A stretch of 55,253 bases of DNA from Streptomyces sp. ISL-94. GTDB taxonomy: Bacteria > Actinomycetota > Actinomycetes > Streptomycetales > Streptomycetaceae. The stretch spans positions 1-55,253 of the forward strand of contig NZ_JAGGOZ010000004.1 of NCBI RefSeq assembly GCF_018614075.1. Direction: 5' to 3'. Position 1 is the stretch's first letter; each line of letters opens with the position of its first letter. The position numbers and the translations under genes are program-made. The notes beneath the pieces were generated by a model. That model saw only the letters and a list, made by a program, of their open reading frames with translations, ran no database searches and was not told the origin of the DNA. Below, piece by piece: positions 25,718-35,241 of the stretch.

Positions 25718-26578
25718 GTGACCGCAGAAGCAAGCGGTTCTGTGGTGCGCCGCATCCTCCTGGGCTCCCAGCTCAGGCGACTCCGAGAATCCCGCGGCAT
25801 CACCCGTGAGGCGGCCGGCTACTCGATCCGCGCATCCGAATCGAAGATCAGCCGCTTGGAGTTGGGAAGGGTGAGCTTCAAGGCCAGAGACGTCGAGGAC
25901 CTCCTCACGCTCTACGGAGTCACGGACAGCGCGGAGCGCGAGTCCCTGCTGGGCCTGGTCCGCGAGGCCAACGCGACCGGCTGGTGGCACAGTTACGGCG
26001 ACGTGCTGCCCGGATGGTTCCAGACCTACATCGGCCTGGAGGGCGCCGCCTCGCTCATCCGCATCTACGAAGTCCAGTTCGTGCACGGCCTGTTGCAGAC
26101 CGAGGCCTACGCCCACGCCGTCGTCAGCCGCGGCATGCCCGGCGCCACCTCCGCCGAGATCGACCGCCGCGTCGCGCTGCGTCTGGAGCGCCAGAAGGTC
26201 CTCGTCTCCGAGAACCCCCCGGTCTTCCACGCCGTCCTCGACGAGGCCGCGCTGCGCCGCCCGTACGGCGACCGGGACGTCATGCGCGGCCAGCTGGAGC
26301 ACCTCATCGAGGTCTCCCAGCGGCCCAACGTCCAGCTCCAGGTGATGCCGTTCTCCTTCGGCGGCCACGCGGGCGAGAGCGGAGCCTTCACCCTGCTGCG
26401 CTTCCCCGAGTCCGACCTCCAGGACATCGTCTATCTGGAACAGCTCACCAGTGCCCTCTACCTGGACAAGGGCGAGGAAGTGGGGCAGTACGAGCGGGCG
26501 ATGCGGCGACTTCAGGCCGACTGCCCCGACCCCGACCGGACCAGGGATCTTCTCCGTGGCCTGCTCCAACTGTCTTGA
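25718..26578 (+). CDS. XRE-family regulator with DUF5753 domain (WhiJ-like)
   Basis: A 286-residue DNA-binding protein from GTG 25718, preceded by GGGGAGGG. The N-terminal HTH is LGSQLRRLRESRGITREAAGYSIRASESKISRLELGR (about 12-48). The remainder is a DUF5753 domain with W-x-x-x-Y/F-x-G-L-E (WFQTYIGLEGAA), FVHGLLQTEAYA, and RQKVL-ENPPVFHAVLDEAALRRPYG. This is the architecture of WhiJ and its many Streptomyces paralogues, which control development or antibiotic production together with DUF397 partners. The three TGCACGTGCA sites around it are candidate targets. Confidence 0.92.
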   Translation: MTAEASGSVVRRILLGSQLRRLRESRGITREAAGYSIRASESKISRLELGRVSFKARDVEDLLTLYGVTDSAERESLLGLVREANATGWWHSYGDVLPGWFQTYIGLEGAASLIRIYEVQFVHGLLQTEAYAHAVVSRGMPGATSAEIDRRVALRLERQKVLVSENPPVFHAVLDEAALRRPYGDRDVMRGQLEHLIEVSQRPNVQLQVMPFSFGGHAGESGAFTLLRFPESDLQDIVYLEQLTSALYLDKGEEVGQYERAMRRLQADCPDPDRTRDLLRGLLQLS

Positions 26579-26667
26579 TCCGCACGTACTATGACGTCTG
26601 ATCAGTGCATGACGACCGATCGGTCTCCGGTGCAGCGCACGGGTGCGCGCTCGCAGTAAGGGATGGC

Positions 26668-28125
26668 ATGTCCATATTCAGCGACCTCGCTCACCAGTAC
26701 ATCGACGGCGAATGGCTGGCCGGCACCGGTTCGTGGGACATCATCGACGTCAACCCGTACAACGGTGAGAAGCTCGCCGCCATCACCGTGGCCACCGTCG
26801 AGCAGGTGGACCAGGCCTACCGCGGCGCCGAGCGTGCGCAGAAGGAATGGGCTGCCACCAGCCCGTACGTCAGACGAGCGGTCCTGGAGCGCGCCCTGCG
26901 GATCACCGAGGAGCGCGAGAAGGAGATCATCGAGGCGATGATCGACGAGCTCGGCGGGACCCGCCCCAAGGCCGAGTACGAGGTCTACCTCGCCAAGGAG
27001 TTCATCCGCGAGTCGCTCCAGCTGGCCGTGCGCCCCGAGGGCCGGATCCTGGCCTCGCCGGTCGAGGGCAAGGAGAACCGGGTCCAGCGCCTGCCCGTCG
27101 GCGTCGTGACCGTGATCAGCCCCTTCAACTTCCCCTTCCTCGTCACCCTGAAGTCGGCCGCCCCGGCGCTCGCGCTGGGCAACGCGGTGGTGATCAAGCC
27201 GAACCAGAACGCCCCGGTGATCGGCGGCGGGGTCATCGCCAAGATCTTCGAGGACGCGGGGCTCCCGGCGGGCCTGCTGAACGTCCTGGTCACCGACATA
27301 GCCGAGATAGGCGACGCGCTGCTGACGCACCCCGTCCCCAAGGTGATCTCCTTCGCGGGATCGGACCGGGTCGGCCGGCACGTCGGGGCGGTCGCCGCCC
27401 GCCACTTCAAGCGGACGGTCCTGGAGCTCAGCGGCAACAGCGCGCTGGTCGTCCTCGACGACGCGGACCTCGACTACGCGGTGGACGCCGCCGTCTTCAG
27501 CAGGTTCGTCTACCAGGGCCAGGTCTGCATGGCCGCCAACCGGATCCTCGTCGACGCGGCGGTCGCGGAGGAGTTCACCGAGAAGTTCACCGCCCGCGTG
27601 CGGGCCCTGAAGACGGGCGACCCGCACGACGCCGACACGCAGATCGGCCCGCTGATCAACTCCTTCCAGGCCGACGCCCTGACCGCACTCGTCGACAAGG
27701 CCGTGGAATCCGGCGCGACGGCACTCGTACGGGGATCCACGCGCGGCAACCTGGTCGAGCCGACCGTGCTGGCCGGGCTCCCCGAGGACTCCCCGCTGCT
27801 GGGCCAGGAGATCTTCGGCCCGGTGGCGCTGCTGGTGGTCTTCGACGGCGAGGACGAGGCCGTACGGCTGACCAACGCGACCCCGTACGGGCTGAGCGGC
27901 GCTGTGCACACCCGGGACGTGGAACGCGGAGTCCGCTTCGCGCAGCGGATCGAGACGGGGATGATCCACGTCAACGACTCCACGATCGGGGACGAGCCGC
28001 TGGCCGCCTTCGGCGGCGAAAAGGCCTCCGGCCTGGGCCGCCTCAACGGCGAGGCCACCGTCGAGGCCTTCACCACGCAGAAATGGATCTCGGTGCAGCA
28101 CGGGCGGAGCCGCTTCCCGTTCTAG
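26668..28125 (+). CDS. NAD(P)-dependent aldehyde dehydrogenase
   Basis: A 485-residue ALDH-superfamily enzyme from ATG 26668 (AAGGG 6 nt upstream). Motifs are ISPFNFPFLVTLKSAAPALALGN (cofactor and oxyanion Asn), FAGSDRVGRHVG, general base Glu253 in LELSGN, and nucleophile Cys287 in YQGQVCMAANR. LGQEIFGPV and EKASGLGR follow. The pattern is closest to benzaldehyde/salicylaldehyde or vanillin dehydrogenase-like members, which oxidise aldehydes to carboxylates. Substrate is not certain. It is followed by the PBP gene after 40 bp. Confidence 0.9.
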   Translation: MSIFSDLAHQYIDGEWLAGTGSWDIIDVNPYNGEKLAAITVATVEQVDQAYRGAERAQKEWAATSPYVRRAVLERALRITEEREKEIIEAMIDELGGTRPKAEYEVYLAKEFIRESLQLAVRPEGRILASPVEGKENRVQRLPVGVVTVISPFNFPFLVTLKSAAPALALGNAVVIKPNQNAPVIGGGVIAKIFEDAGLPAGLLNVLVTDIAEIGDALLTHPVPKVISFAGSDRVGRHVGAVAARHFKRTVLELSGNSALVVLDDADLDYAVDAAVFSRFVYQGQVCMAANRILVDAAVAEEFTEKFTARVRALKTGDPHDADTQIGPLINSFQADALTALVDKAVESGATALVRGSTRGNLVEPTVLAGLPEDSPLLGQEIFGPVALLVVFDGEDEAVRLTNATPYGLSGAVHTRDVERGVRFAQRIETGMIHVNDSTIGDEPLAAFGGEKASGLGRLNGEATVEAFTTQKWISVQHGRSRFPF

Positions 28126-28165
28126 ACTCATCCGGGCGTACGGCATACGTCCGGGGGAGATCGAG

Positions 28166-30253
28166 TTGAGCAACATACCGGAGACCGGCCGGACCCCTCG
28201 GGTCCAGAACCGGCTCGTCGTCATCCAGATCGTGGTCTTCTCGCTGCTGCTCACTCTGGGCGGGCGGCTCTGGTACCTCCAGATACGCAATGGCCAGGGG
28301 TACACGGACGAGGCCAAGAACAACCACGTCCAGCAGGTGGTCCAGCCCGCCGTGCGCGGCTCCATCCTGGACTCGCGCGGGGTCCCGCTCGCCGACAACG
28401 CCACCCACCTCGTGGTCTCGGCCAACCGCACCGAGCTCCTCACGATGAAGGACAAGGGCAAGGCCGTCCTCACCCGCCTCGCCGGGGTCCTCGGCGCGGA
28501 CCCCCAAGAGGTGATCGACAAGGTCCGGCTCTGCGACGCCAAGACCCCCAAGCCCTGCTGGAACGGCTCGCCCTACCAGCCCATCCCGGTCAGCGACGAG
28601 GCGACCACCGAGCAGGCGCTCCAGATCCACGAGCACGCCGAGGACTTCCCCGGCATCACCGCCGAGCCCACCGCCATGCGCCGCTACGCCGCACCGGACG
28701 AGGCCAACACCTCCCAGGTGCTCGGCTACCTCTCGCCGGTCACCGACGAGGAGATCGCCAAGGCGAAGAACTCCGACTCGCCCTACCTGCGCTCCGACCA
28801 GGTCGGCCGCTCCGGCCTGGAGCGCACGTACGACAAGGAGCTGCGCGGCAAGGCCGGCATCACCCGGTACGAGGTGGACAACCTCGGCCGCGTCACGGGC
28901 CAGGGCCAGACCGACAAGGCGCAGCCCGGCTCGAACATCGTGACCTCGATCGACTCCCGCGTGCAGGCGGTCGCCGAGCGCGAGCTGAACAACGCGATGG
29001 TCGAGGCCCGCAAGACGTACGACAAGAACACCCGCAGGAACTACGAGGCGGACTCGGGCGCCGTGGTGGTCATGGAGGCCAAGACCGGCCGCGTCGTGGC
29101 GATGGCCTCGAACCCGACCTACGACCCCAACGCCTGGGTCGGCGGCATCTCGGCCAAGGACTACGCCGGGCTCACCGACAAGAAGTCGAACTACCCGCTG
29201 CTGAACCGGGCGATCCAGGCCCAGGCGGCGCCGGGCTCCATCTTCAAGGTCGTCTCCTCGACGGCCGCGGTGAACGCCGGATACCCGTTCAACGGCCGCT
29301 ACCCCTGCCCCAGCTCGTACTCCGTCGGCAGCCAGACCTTCACCAACTTCGAGTCCCAGGGTTACGGCGACATCACCATCGGCCGCGCCCTGGAGGTCTC
29401 CTGCGACACGGTCTACTACTCCATCGCGGACCAGGAGTGGAAGAAGGACGGCGGCATCAACCCGAAGAAGACGCCGAACGACTGGTTCTTCAAGACGGCC
29501 CACGCGTTCGGACTGGGCAAGCCCACCGGCATCGACCTGCCCAACGAGGTGAGCGGCCGGGTCCCCGACCGCAAGTGGAAGCAGGACTTCTTCGAGGCGA
29601 ACAAGGCCGCCTGGTGCCGGGACGGCAAGAAGAACGGCACCTTCGCCGAGAAGATCGCCTACGAGAACTGCCGCCAGGGCAACCAGATGCGCGAGGGTGA
29701 CGCCATCAACTACTCGATCGGGCAGGGCGACACGCTCGTCACGCCGATCCAGATGGCCTCCGTCTACGCGGCCATCGCCAACGGCGGCACGCTGCACCAG
29801 CCCAGTGTCGGCAAGGCGGCCGTCAGCGCCGACGGCGCCGCGGTCCGGGAGATCGCGCCGAAGGTGCAGGGCAAGCTGCCGATGGACGCGAAGACCCGCG
29901 ACGACATAGACGAGGCCCTCGCCTCCGTCGCCACCACCGGCAGCGCCGCCTGGCGCTTCGGCGGCTGGCCGCAGAAGCAGATCCCGATGCACGCCAAGAC
30001 GGGCACCGCCGAGGTCCAGGGCAAGCAGACCACCTCGTGGTTCGCCTCGTACACCGAGGACTACGCCATCGTCATGACGATCTCCCAGGGCGGTACCGGC
30101 TCCGGGGCGTCCGGGCCGGCGGTCCGCAAGATCTACGAGGCGATGTACGGGCTCGACCCGACAGGGAAGCAGGACCTCTCCAAGGCCCTGCTGCCGCAGC
30201 CGGCCACCGCGCTGCCCGCACTGCGTCCGGACGCGGAAATCCCGGCTCAGTGA
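28166..30253 (+). CDS. penicillin-binding protein 2, class B transpeptidase
   Basis: A 695-residue bitopic membrane protein from TTG 28166 (GGGGGAGA upstream). One N-terminal transmembrane helix (VVIQIVVFSLLLTLGG) is followed by a dimerisation domain with RGSILDSRG. The transpeptidase domain has the active serine Ser358 in PGSIFK, SCD as the SxN motif, and KTGT with Lys611. It cross-links peptidoglycan outside the membrane. Streptomyces has several class B PBPs of this kind, both elongation and sporulation types, so a specific symbol is not given. There is no sign of truncation. Confidence 0.9.
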   Translation: MSNIPETGRTPRVQNRLVVIQIVVFSLLLTLGGRLWYLQIRNGQGYTDEAKNNHVQQVVQPAVRGSILDSRGVPLADNATHLVVSANRTELLTMKDKGKAVLTRLAGVLGADPQEVIDKVRLCDAKTPKPCWNGSPYQPIPVSDEATTEQALQIHEHAEDFPGITAEPTAMRRYAAPDEANTSQVLGYLSPVTDEEIAKAKNSDSPYLRSDQVGRSGLERTYDKELRGKAGITRYEVDNLGRVTGQGQTDKAQPGSNIVTSIDSRVQAVAERELNNAMVEARKTYDKNTRRNYEADSGAVVVMEAKTGRVVAMASNPTYDPNAWVGGISAKDYAGLTDKKSNYPLLNRAIQAQAAPGSIFKVVSSTAAVNAGYPFNGRYPCPSSYSVGSQTFTNFESQGYGDITIGRALEVSCDTVYYSIADQEWKKDGGINPKKTPNDWFFKTAHAFGLGKPTGIDLPNEVSGRVPDRKWKQDFFEANKAAWCRDGKKNGTFAEKIAYENCRQGNQMREGDAINYSIGQGDTLVTPIQMASVYAAIANGGTLHQPSVGKAAVSADGAAVREIAPKVQGKLPMDAKTRDDIDEALASVATTGSAAWRFGGWPQKQIPMHAKTGTAEVQGKQTTSWFASYTEDYAIVMTISQGGTGSGASGPAVRKIYEAMYGLDPTGKQDLSKALLPQPATALPALRPDAEIPAQ

Positions 30254-30391
30254 GGGGGGATTGAGGACAGAACCTGACCTCAATGGTTCGTAGTGTCTGG
30301 GGTGTCGGAAAGAAAGAACGAGGCGCGGACGAGCGCGTCACGCGTCGCGCGGCACCCAGCACAAGACACCTGACACAGAAGGCGGTTCGTC

Positions 30392-30907
30392 ATGGCTCAG
30401 ATCTCCACCGAGGTTCCCGGCGACGAGCGCGGCACGCTCCTCTCCTTCGTCGAGGCCCAGCGCACGGCGATCCGCGAAACGCTGCTCGGCATGAGCGAGG
30501 AGCAGGCCGCGAGCCGCCCCTGCGCCAGCGAGCTCAGCCTGTCCGGGGTGCTCAAGCACGTCGCCGAGGTCGAGCTCGGCTGGCTGCGGATGGCCCAGCA
30601 GCGGCCGAACGAGCGGAAGCGTACGCAGGAGACCTGGAACGACAGCTTCCGCCTCGTCGAGGGTGAATCCATCCCGGACATCCTGGCCTTCTGGGACGAG
30701 GTCCGGCAGGAGCTGGAGGCCTTCATCGCCGCCGTCCCCAGCCTGGACGACACCTTCCCGCTCCCGCCGGCGCCCTGGTTCCCCGAGAACACCAAGGTCT
30801 CCATGCGCTGGATGCTCCTGCACCTGGTGGAGGAGTTCGCCCGGCACGCCGGCCACTCGGACATCGTCCGCGAAACCATCGACGGAACCCGCGCGATGGG
30901 TGTGTAG
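30392..30907 (+). CDS. DinB/DUF664 family protein
   Basis: A 171-residue four-helix-bundle protein. Candidate metal-binding histidines are in SGVLKHVAEVELGW and EEFARHAGHSDIVRE, the pattern of DinB/YfiT-like metalloproteins. AAGGCGG precedes ATG 30392. Actinobacterial members include mycothiol- or bacillithiol-dependent transferases, but many remain uncharacterised. It precedes tipA by 97 bp and is separated from it by the tipA-type promoter. Confidence 0.85.
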   Translation: MAQISTEVPGDERGTLLSFVEAQRTAIRETLLGMSEEQAASRPCASELSLSGVLKHVAEVELGWLRMAQQRPNERKRTQETWNDSFRLVEGESIPDILAFWDEVRQELEAFIAAVPSLDDTFPLPPAPWFPENTKVSMRWMLLHLVEEFARHAGHSDIVRETIDGTRAMGV

Positions 30908-30939
30908 CCCGGCCGCGGGACGCGAGGTGGAGCGGGGGC

Positions 30940-30970
30940 TTGCACCTCACGTGGCGTGAGGGCCCACAGT
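30940..30970 (+). promoter_or_regulatory. tipA-type promoter with MerR operator
   Basis: TTGCAC (30940-30945) and CACAGT (30965-30970) are separated by the long 19-bp spacer typical of MerR-family promoters. The spacer holds the inverted repeat CCTCACG-TGG-CGTGAGG (30945-30961). This closely resembles the thiostrepton-inducible ptipA of S. lividans as I remember it. The TipA-like protein encoded directly downstream should bind here and untwist the spacer. Confidence 0.85.
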
Positions 30971-31003
30971 GAAGGGCGTACCCAACCAGAGGAGCGGAAG
31001 GCA

Positions 31004-31762
31004 ATGGGCTACTCCGTGGGCCAGGTCGCCGGTTTCGCCGGAGTCACGGTGCGCACCCTGCACCACTACGACGAGATCGGCCTGCTCTCCCCGAGCGGCC
31101 GCAGCCACGCAGGACACCGGCGGTACGACGACGCCGACCTGGACCGGCTGCAGCGGATCCTGTTCTACCGGGAGCTCGGCTTCCCGCTCGACGAGGTCGC
31201 GGTCCTGCTGGACGACCCGGAGACGGATCCGCGGGCGCATCTGCGCCGGCAGCATGCCCTGCTGACTGACCGGATCGCCCGGCTCCAGCAGATGGCCAAG
31301 GCCGTTGAGCACGCCATGGAGGCGAAGAAGATGGGCATCAACCTCACGCCCGAGGAGCGGTTCGAGGTCTTCGGGGACAAGGACCCCGAGCAGTACGCGG
31401 AGGAGGCCGAGCGGCGGTGGGGCGACACCGAGGCCTACGCCGAGTCGCAGCGCCGGGTCGCCACCTACACCAAGGAGGACTGGAAGCGGGTCCAGGCCGA
31501 GGTTGCCGACTGGGGCGCCCGGTACGCGGCGCTGATGGAGGCGGGTGAGCCCGCGGACGGCGAGGCGGCCATGGACATGGCCGAGGAGCACCGCCGGCAC
31601 ATCGTCGAGTGGTACTACGACTGCACGTACGAGATCCACACGGGCCTCGGTGAGATGTACGTGTCGGACGAGCGGTTCAAGGAGTTCTACGACTCCGTGA
31701 AGCCCGGTCTCGCCGAGCACCTGCGGGACGCGATCCTGGCCAACGCGGTGCGCAAGGCGTAG
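31004..31762 (+). CDS. tipA: TipA-like MerR-family regulator
   Basis: A 252-residue MerR activator from ATG 31004 (GGAG and GGAAGG upstream). The N-terminal winged HTH is YSVGQVAGFAGVTVRTLHHYDEIGLL with SGHRRYDD-type wing, then a coiled-coil dimer helix, then the TipAS effector domain (about 110-252) with EIHTGLGEMYV. In S. lividans TipAL, thiopeptides bind covalently; from memory Cys207 and Cys214 are the key residues, with Cys214 the nucleophile. Here Cys207 is present but position 214 is Gly. The protein may therefore bind ligands non-covalently. A matching promoter lies upstream. Confidence 0.9.
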   Translation: MGYSVGQVAGFAGVTVRTLHHYDEIGLLSPSGRSHAGHRRYDDADLDRLQRILFYRELGFPLDEVAVLLDDPETDPRAHLRRQHALLTDRIARLQQMAKAVEHAMEAKKMGINLTPEERFEVFGDKDPEQYAEEAERRWGDTEAYAESQRRVATYTKEDWKRVQAEVADWGARYAALMEAGEPADGEAAMDMAEEHRRHIVEWYYDCTYEIHTGLGEMYVSDERFKEFYDSVKPGLAEHLRDAILANAVRKA

Positions 31763-31882
31763 GCGAATCCTCACGCACGCGGCTCCCTCCGGGCTCTGGA
31801 ACCGGGTGGGGGTCGTGTGCGTTGATAATTGAGACCGCCCGCCCCCGCAGCACGCCCCCTCATCCAGGAGAGTCCGGAAACC

Positions 31883-32578
31883 GTGTACACGCTTGCGCTC
31901 GCGCCCCAGTGGCTGTCCCCGGACTACCTGATCTCACATTTCGGATTGGCCGGCATCCTGGTCATCGTCTTTGCGGAGTCGGGACTCTTCGCGTTCCTGC
32001 CGGGTGACTCCCTGCTGTTCACGGGGGGCCTGCTGGTCGCGAACGGCGAGTACATCAAGCAGCCGCTGTGGCTGGTCTGCACTCTGATCGCGGCCGCCGC
32101 GATCATCGGGGACCAGGTCGGCTACATGATCGGCAAGTTCTTCGGGCCCAAGCTCTTCAACCGGCCCAAGTCCAAGATCTTCAAGCGGGAGAACCTGGAC
32201 AAGGCGCACGAGTTCATGGACAAGCACGGCCCGAAGGCCATCGTGCTCGCCCGTTTCGTACCGATCATCCGTACCTTCGCGCCGATGGTCGCGGGCGCCG
32301 GCTCGATGAAGTACCGCACCTTCCTCACGTACAACGTCATCGGCGGCATCGGCTGGGGCGCGGGGATCACGATCGCGGGCTACTGGCTCGGCCAGATCGA
32401 GTTCATCAAGGCCAACGTCGAGGCGATCCTCGTCCTGATCGTCCTCATCTCGCTCGTCCCGGTGATCTTCGAGGTTCTGAAGGCCCGCAAGGAGAAGAAG
32501 GCCCTCTCCGCCGGGGCCCCCTTCGAGGCCGACGGCCCCCAGACCCCGGGCCAGCGCGGCCGCCACGCAAAGCGGTAG
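31883..32578 (+). CDS. DedA family membrane protein
   Basis: A 231-residue integral membrane protein from GTG 31883 (AGGAG upstream). The signature includes FAESGLFAFLPGDSLLFTGGLL, GDQVGYMIGKFFG, and RFVPIIRTFAPMVAGAG with the conserved arginines. DedA proteins are now linked to lipid carrier flipping and membrane homeostasis. The cytoplasmic C-terminus is basic. A strong terminator follows at 32644-32686. Confidence 0.92.
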   Translation: MYTLALAPQWLSPDYLISHFGLAGILVIVFAESGLFAFLPGDSLLFTGGLLVANGEYIKQPLWLVCTLIAAAAIIGDQVGYMIGKFFGPKLFNRPKSKIFKRENLDKAHEFMDKHGPKAIVLARFVPIIRTFAPMVAGAGSMKYRTFLTYNVIGGIGWGAGITIAGYWLGQIEFIKANVEAILVLIVLISLVPVIFEVLKARKEKKALSAGAPFEADGPQTPGQRGRHAKR

Positions 32579-32643
32579 AGGGCGGCATCGGCCGCGATCC
32601 GGCCCCGTCGGCAGCCGCGCGAGCCAGCCCGCATCAGCCGCCC

Positions 32644-32686
32644 CGTACGCCCCCGCAGGCTCAAGCAGAGCCTGCGGGGGCGTACG
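32644..32686. terminator. strong hairpin terminator between convergent dedA and thrE genes
   Basis: Perfect 18-bp arms CGTACGCCCCCGCAGGCT (32644-32661) and AGCCTGCGGGGGCGTACG (32669-32686) with a 7-nt loop. Sited between convergent genes; no U tract, as is common in Streptomyces. Confidence 0.88.
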
Positions 32687-32703
32687 CGTACGTACGGCGG
32701 CTC

Positions 32704-34353
32704 CTAGAAGCCGCGCGTCCGCTTGGCCGCACGCCGCTTGGCCGCACTCGCCGCCCCCGGAATCCGCATGAACAGCCGCGAGGTCTCCGACCCGAGGTTG
32801 ACCCCGATCGCGATGGCCAGGGCGATGGCCGCGGCGTTCGTGAGCGACCCGAGCCCCTCGTTCAGCCGGTTCTCGGCGATCAGCAGCAGCCCGTAGTACG
32901 TCGCCGAGCCGGGCAGCAGCGGGCCGATGGCCGCGGTCGTGTACGGCAGGGCGGAGGCGAAGCGGTAGCGGGAGAAGAGCTGGCCGAAAAGGCCCACCAG
33001 CCCGGCGGCGACGGCCGTGGACGGCACGGGCGGGATGCCTCCCGCGTAGTGCAGGGCCCCGAAGGTCACCCAGGCGACCCCGCCGTTCAGCGTCACGATC
33101 CACACGGTGGACCGCTCCTGCTGGAGCAGGATCGCGAATGTGAACACCAGCACCATCGAGGCCGCGATCTGGATCGGCGGCCGCTGGGTGATCTGGAGGA
33201 CCTCCTCCGGTTTGGGCGAGGCGCCGAGCTGGAGCCCGAGGTAGAGCACGATCAGCACGCCCATGATGATGCCGATGAAGAGGTACATGACCTCCAGCAG
33301 CCGGGCGGAGGCGGTGATGTAGAAGCCGGTCAGGCCGTCCTGGACGGCAGCCACCAGCGCCCGCCCGGGCAGCAGCGCGAACAGTCCGCCGGTGATCACG
33401 GCGGAGGCCCTGATGTCCTCGATCTCCGCCAGCTTGAGCGCCACCCCGAACGCGGCCGGCGGCATCGCGGCGACCACGAACTGGTAGAACTCCGGCAGCC
33501 CGCGCCCGGCGCACAGCCACGCCAGCCGGTCGCCCAGCACCGCCCCGAGGGCCGCGGCGATGAAGACGAGCACCCCGCCGCCGACCAGGGTGGAGGCCGC
33601 CCCGGCGAGGAGCCCGGCGGCGGCCGTGAGCACCCAGCCGGGGTACGGGTGGCGGTTGCGGCGGATCTCCGCCAGCCGCCGGTAGGCCTCCTCCAGGGAC
33701 ACGTCGATCTCGTGGGCGCTGATGTCGTCCACGAGCCGGTACACGGCCGCCAGGCGGTTGTAGTCGGTGCCGCGGCGGCGCACGGTCCGGTTCGCCGAGA
33801 CGGGGTCGTCCACGAGGGACGGCTGGTGGGTGATCGACAGCATGGTGAAGGTGACGGTGGGCTCGCAGCGGTCCAACCCGTACGAGCGGGCCACGGCGAA
33901 CATCGCGGCCTCCACGTCCTCGGCGCCCTCGCCGCCCGCGAGCAGCAGCTCGCCGATGCGCAGGGTCAGGTCGAGTACGCGGCCCACGGCGGGCCCGGCC
34001 TCGGTCGGCCTCTGCACGAGGTCCGGTACGGGACGCACGTCGACCGGCATGCGCAGCATCGTGCGCATCCGGTCCTGCCAGGGGGACTCCTTCATGGCGG
34101 CCACGGGGAACCCCTGGCCGGGGGTGTAGGCGGGCGGGGAGTGCTGGGCGCTGTAGGTGGCCGGGGCGGCGAAAGCGGAACCTTCGGGCTCGGCGGCGGG
34201 CAGCTCGGCACCGGCCGGACGGGCGAACTCGGAGGTCGGCTGGTCCTCGTCCGGAACCTCCGCCTCCATCCCCGGCGGCACCGAGAAGGCGCTGTGCGCC
34301 TCGTCGGACTTCGGCTTCCGGTCCTCGGACCCGGATCCTTCGGCCTCCGCCAC
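32704..34353 (-). CDS. threonine/serine exporter, ThrE family
   Basis: A 549-residue protein from GTG 34353 (GGAGGAC 5 nt upstream). A disordered acidic N-terminus of about 90 residues precedes a ThrE domain (LTLRIGELLLAGGEGAEDVEAAM, then FTMLSITHQ) and about ten transmembrane helices. It is the single-chain form combining both ThrE domains, like Corynebacterium ThrE, which exports threonine and serine. Substrate is inferred from family only. Confidence 0.88.
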   Translation of the reverse strand: MAEAEGSGSEDRKPKSDEAHSAFSVPPGMEAEVPDEDQPTSEFARPAGAELPAAEPEGSAFAAPATYSAQHSPPAYTPGQGFPVAAMKESPWQDRMRTMLRMPVDVRPVPDLVQRPTEAGPAVGRVLDLTLRIGELLLAGGEGAEDVEAAMFAVARSYGLDRCEPTVTFTMLSITHQPSLVDDPVSANRTVRRRGTDYNRLAAVYRLVDDISAHEIDVSLEEAYRRLAEIRRNRHPYPGWVLTAAAGLLAGAASTLVGGGVLVFIAAALGAVLGDRLAWLCAGRGLPEFYQFVVAAMPPAAFGVALKLAEIEDIRASAVITGGLFALLPGRALVAAVQDGLTGFYITASARLLEVMYLFIGIIMGVLIVLYLGLQLGASPKPEEVLQITQRPPIQIAASMVLVFTFAILLQQERSTVWIVTLNGGVAWVTFGALHYAGGIPPVPSTAVAAGLVGLFGQLFSRYRFASALPYTTAAIGPLLPGSATYYGLLLIAENRLNEGLGSLTNAAAIALAIAIGVNLGSETSRLFMRIPGAASAAKRRAAKRTRGF

Positions 34354-34425
34354 ACGTCCTCCAGTCCTGGCAGCCCGGTATCAGTATGCGGAACCGTTTC
34401 GGCGGGGGCGCGGGGGGCTCCCGTC

Positions 34426-34453
34426 AGCCTCGCCGGCGTTTGAGGCGCGGGGT
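34426..34453 (-). repeat. additional copy of the 28-bp intergenic repeat
   Basis: Core CGCCGGCGTTTGAGGCGCGG, the inverse orientation of the copies at 21.8-22.0 kb and the same orientation as 22130-22157. It lies between ppa and the ThrE gene. Confidence 0.8.
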
Positions 34454-34497
34454 CTGGGGCGGAGCCCCGGCGGCGGCGCACCGGCTGGGGATACGGG

Positions 34498-34530
34498 CGC
34501 GGGCGGCACCCCCCGGGGGTGCCGCCCGCG
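34498..34530. terminator. hairpin terminator downstream of ppa
   Basis: Arms CGCGGGCGGCACCCCC (34498-34513) and GGGGGTGCCGCCCGCG (34515-34530) are perfectly complementary, separated by one base. Lies 53 bp past the ppa stop. Confidence 0.75.
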
Positions 34531-34582
34531 TAACTCTGTGGGGCGGGGGCCATGCCCCGCGCCCCGTGCTGCCGGGGCAGCG

Positions 34583-35077
34583 TCAGTGGTGGCCGCCCTG
34601 GGCCTCGAGGCGCTTGTACGAGGCCTCGATCTCGGCCTCGGCCTCGGCGCGGCCGACCCAGTCAGCGCCCTCGACGGACTTGCCCGGCTCCAGGTCCTTG
34701 TAGACCTCGAAGAAGTGCTGGATCTCCAGGCGGTCGAACTCGGACACGTGGTGGATGTCGCGCAGGTGCTCGACACGCGGGTCGGAGGCCGGCACGCACA
34801 GCAGCTTGTCGTCGCCGCCCGCCTCGTCCGTCATGCGGAACATGCCGATGGCGCGGCACTTGATGAGGCAGCCCGGGAAGGTCGGCTCGTCAAGGATGAC
34901 CAGCGCGTCCAGCGGGTCGCCGTCCTCGCCGAGGGTGTTCTCGACGAAGCCGTAGTCGGCCGGGTAGCTGGTCGAGGTGAAGAGGCGACGGTCCAGGCGG
35001 ATCCGGCCGGTCTCGTGGTCCACCTCGTACTTGTTCCGCGAACCCTTGGGGATCTCGATGGTGACGTCGAACTCCAC
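34583..35077 (-). CDS. ppa: inorganic pyrophosphatase
   Basis: A family I soluble pyrophosphatase hydrolysing PPi to two phosphates in the cytoplasm. Catalytic-site sequence is complete: [34 protein letters not shown] (metal-binding Asp cluster) and [16 protein letters not shown] 35077 (VEFDVTIEI) is chosen because GGAGGA lies about 6-8 nt upstream and homologues start there, giving 164 residues. The in-frame ATG at 35092 lacks an RBS. The gene is divergent from dacB, as in other Streptomyces. Confidence 0.97.
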   Translation of the reverse strand: MEFDVTIEIPKGSRNKYEVDHETGRIRLDRRLFTSTSYPADYGFVENTLGEDGDPLDALVILDEPTFPGCLIKCRAIGMFRMTDEAGGDDKLLCVPASDPRVEHLRDIHHVSEFDRLEIQHFFEVYKDLEPGKSVEGADWVGRAEAEAEIEASYKRLEAQGGHH

Positions 35078-35241
35078 GTCCTGCTCCTCCATATGCTTCG
35101 AGTGATAGCGCGTCCGGCCCAGCCGCCCCCAGCTACCGCTGGGAGGTACCCCCAGCCGGGTGGGGTGCCATGCTCGCGGCAAGACGCAGTGATTAAGTGT
35201 CCCTCACGCATATGTGTGATCGCGAAAGGGGCTGGTCCGAG

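Noticed and set aside
31934..33520. 528-residue minus-strand frame spanning dedA and the ThrE gene end
   Set aside because: It crosses a strong terminator and lies antisense to the DedA gene and out of frame with ThrE; composition is shadow-like.
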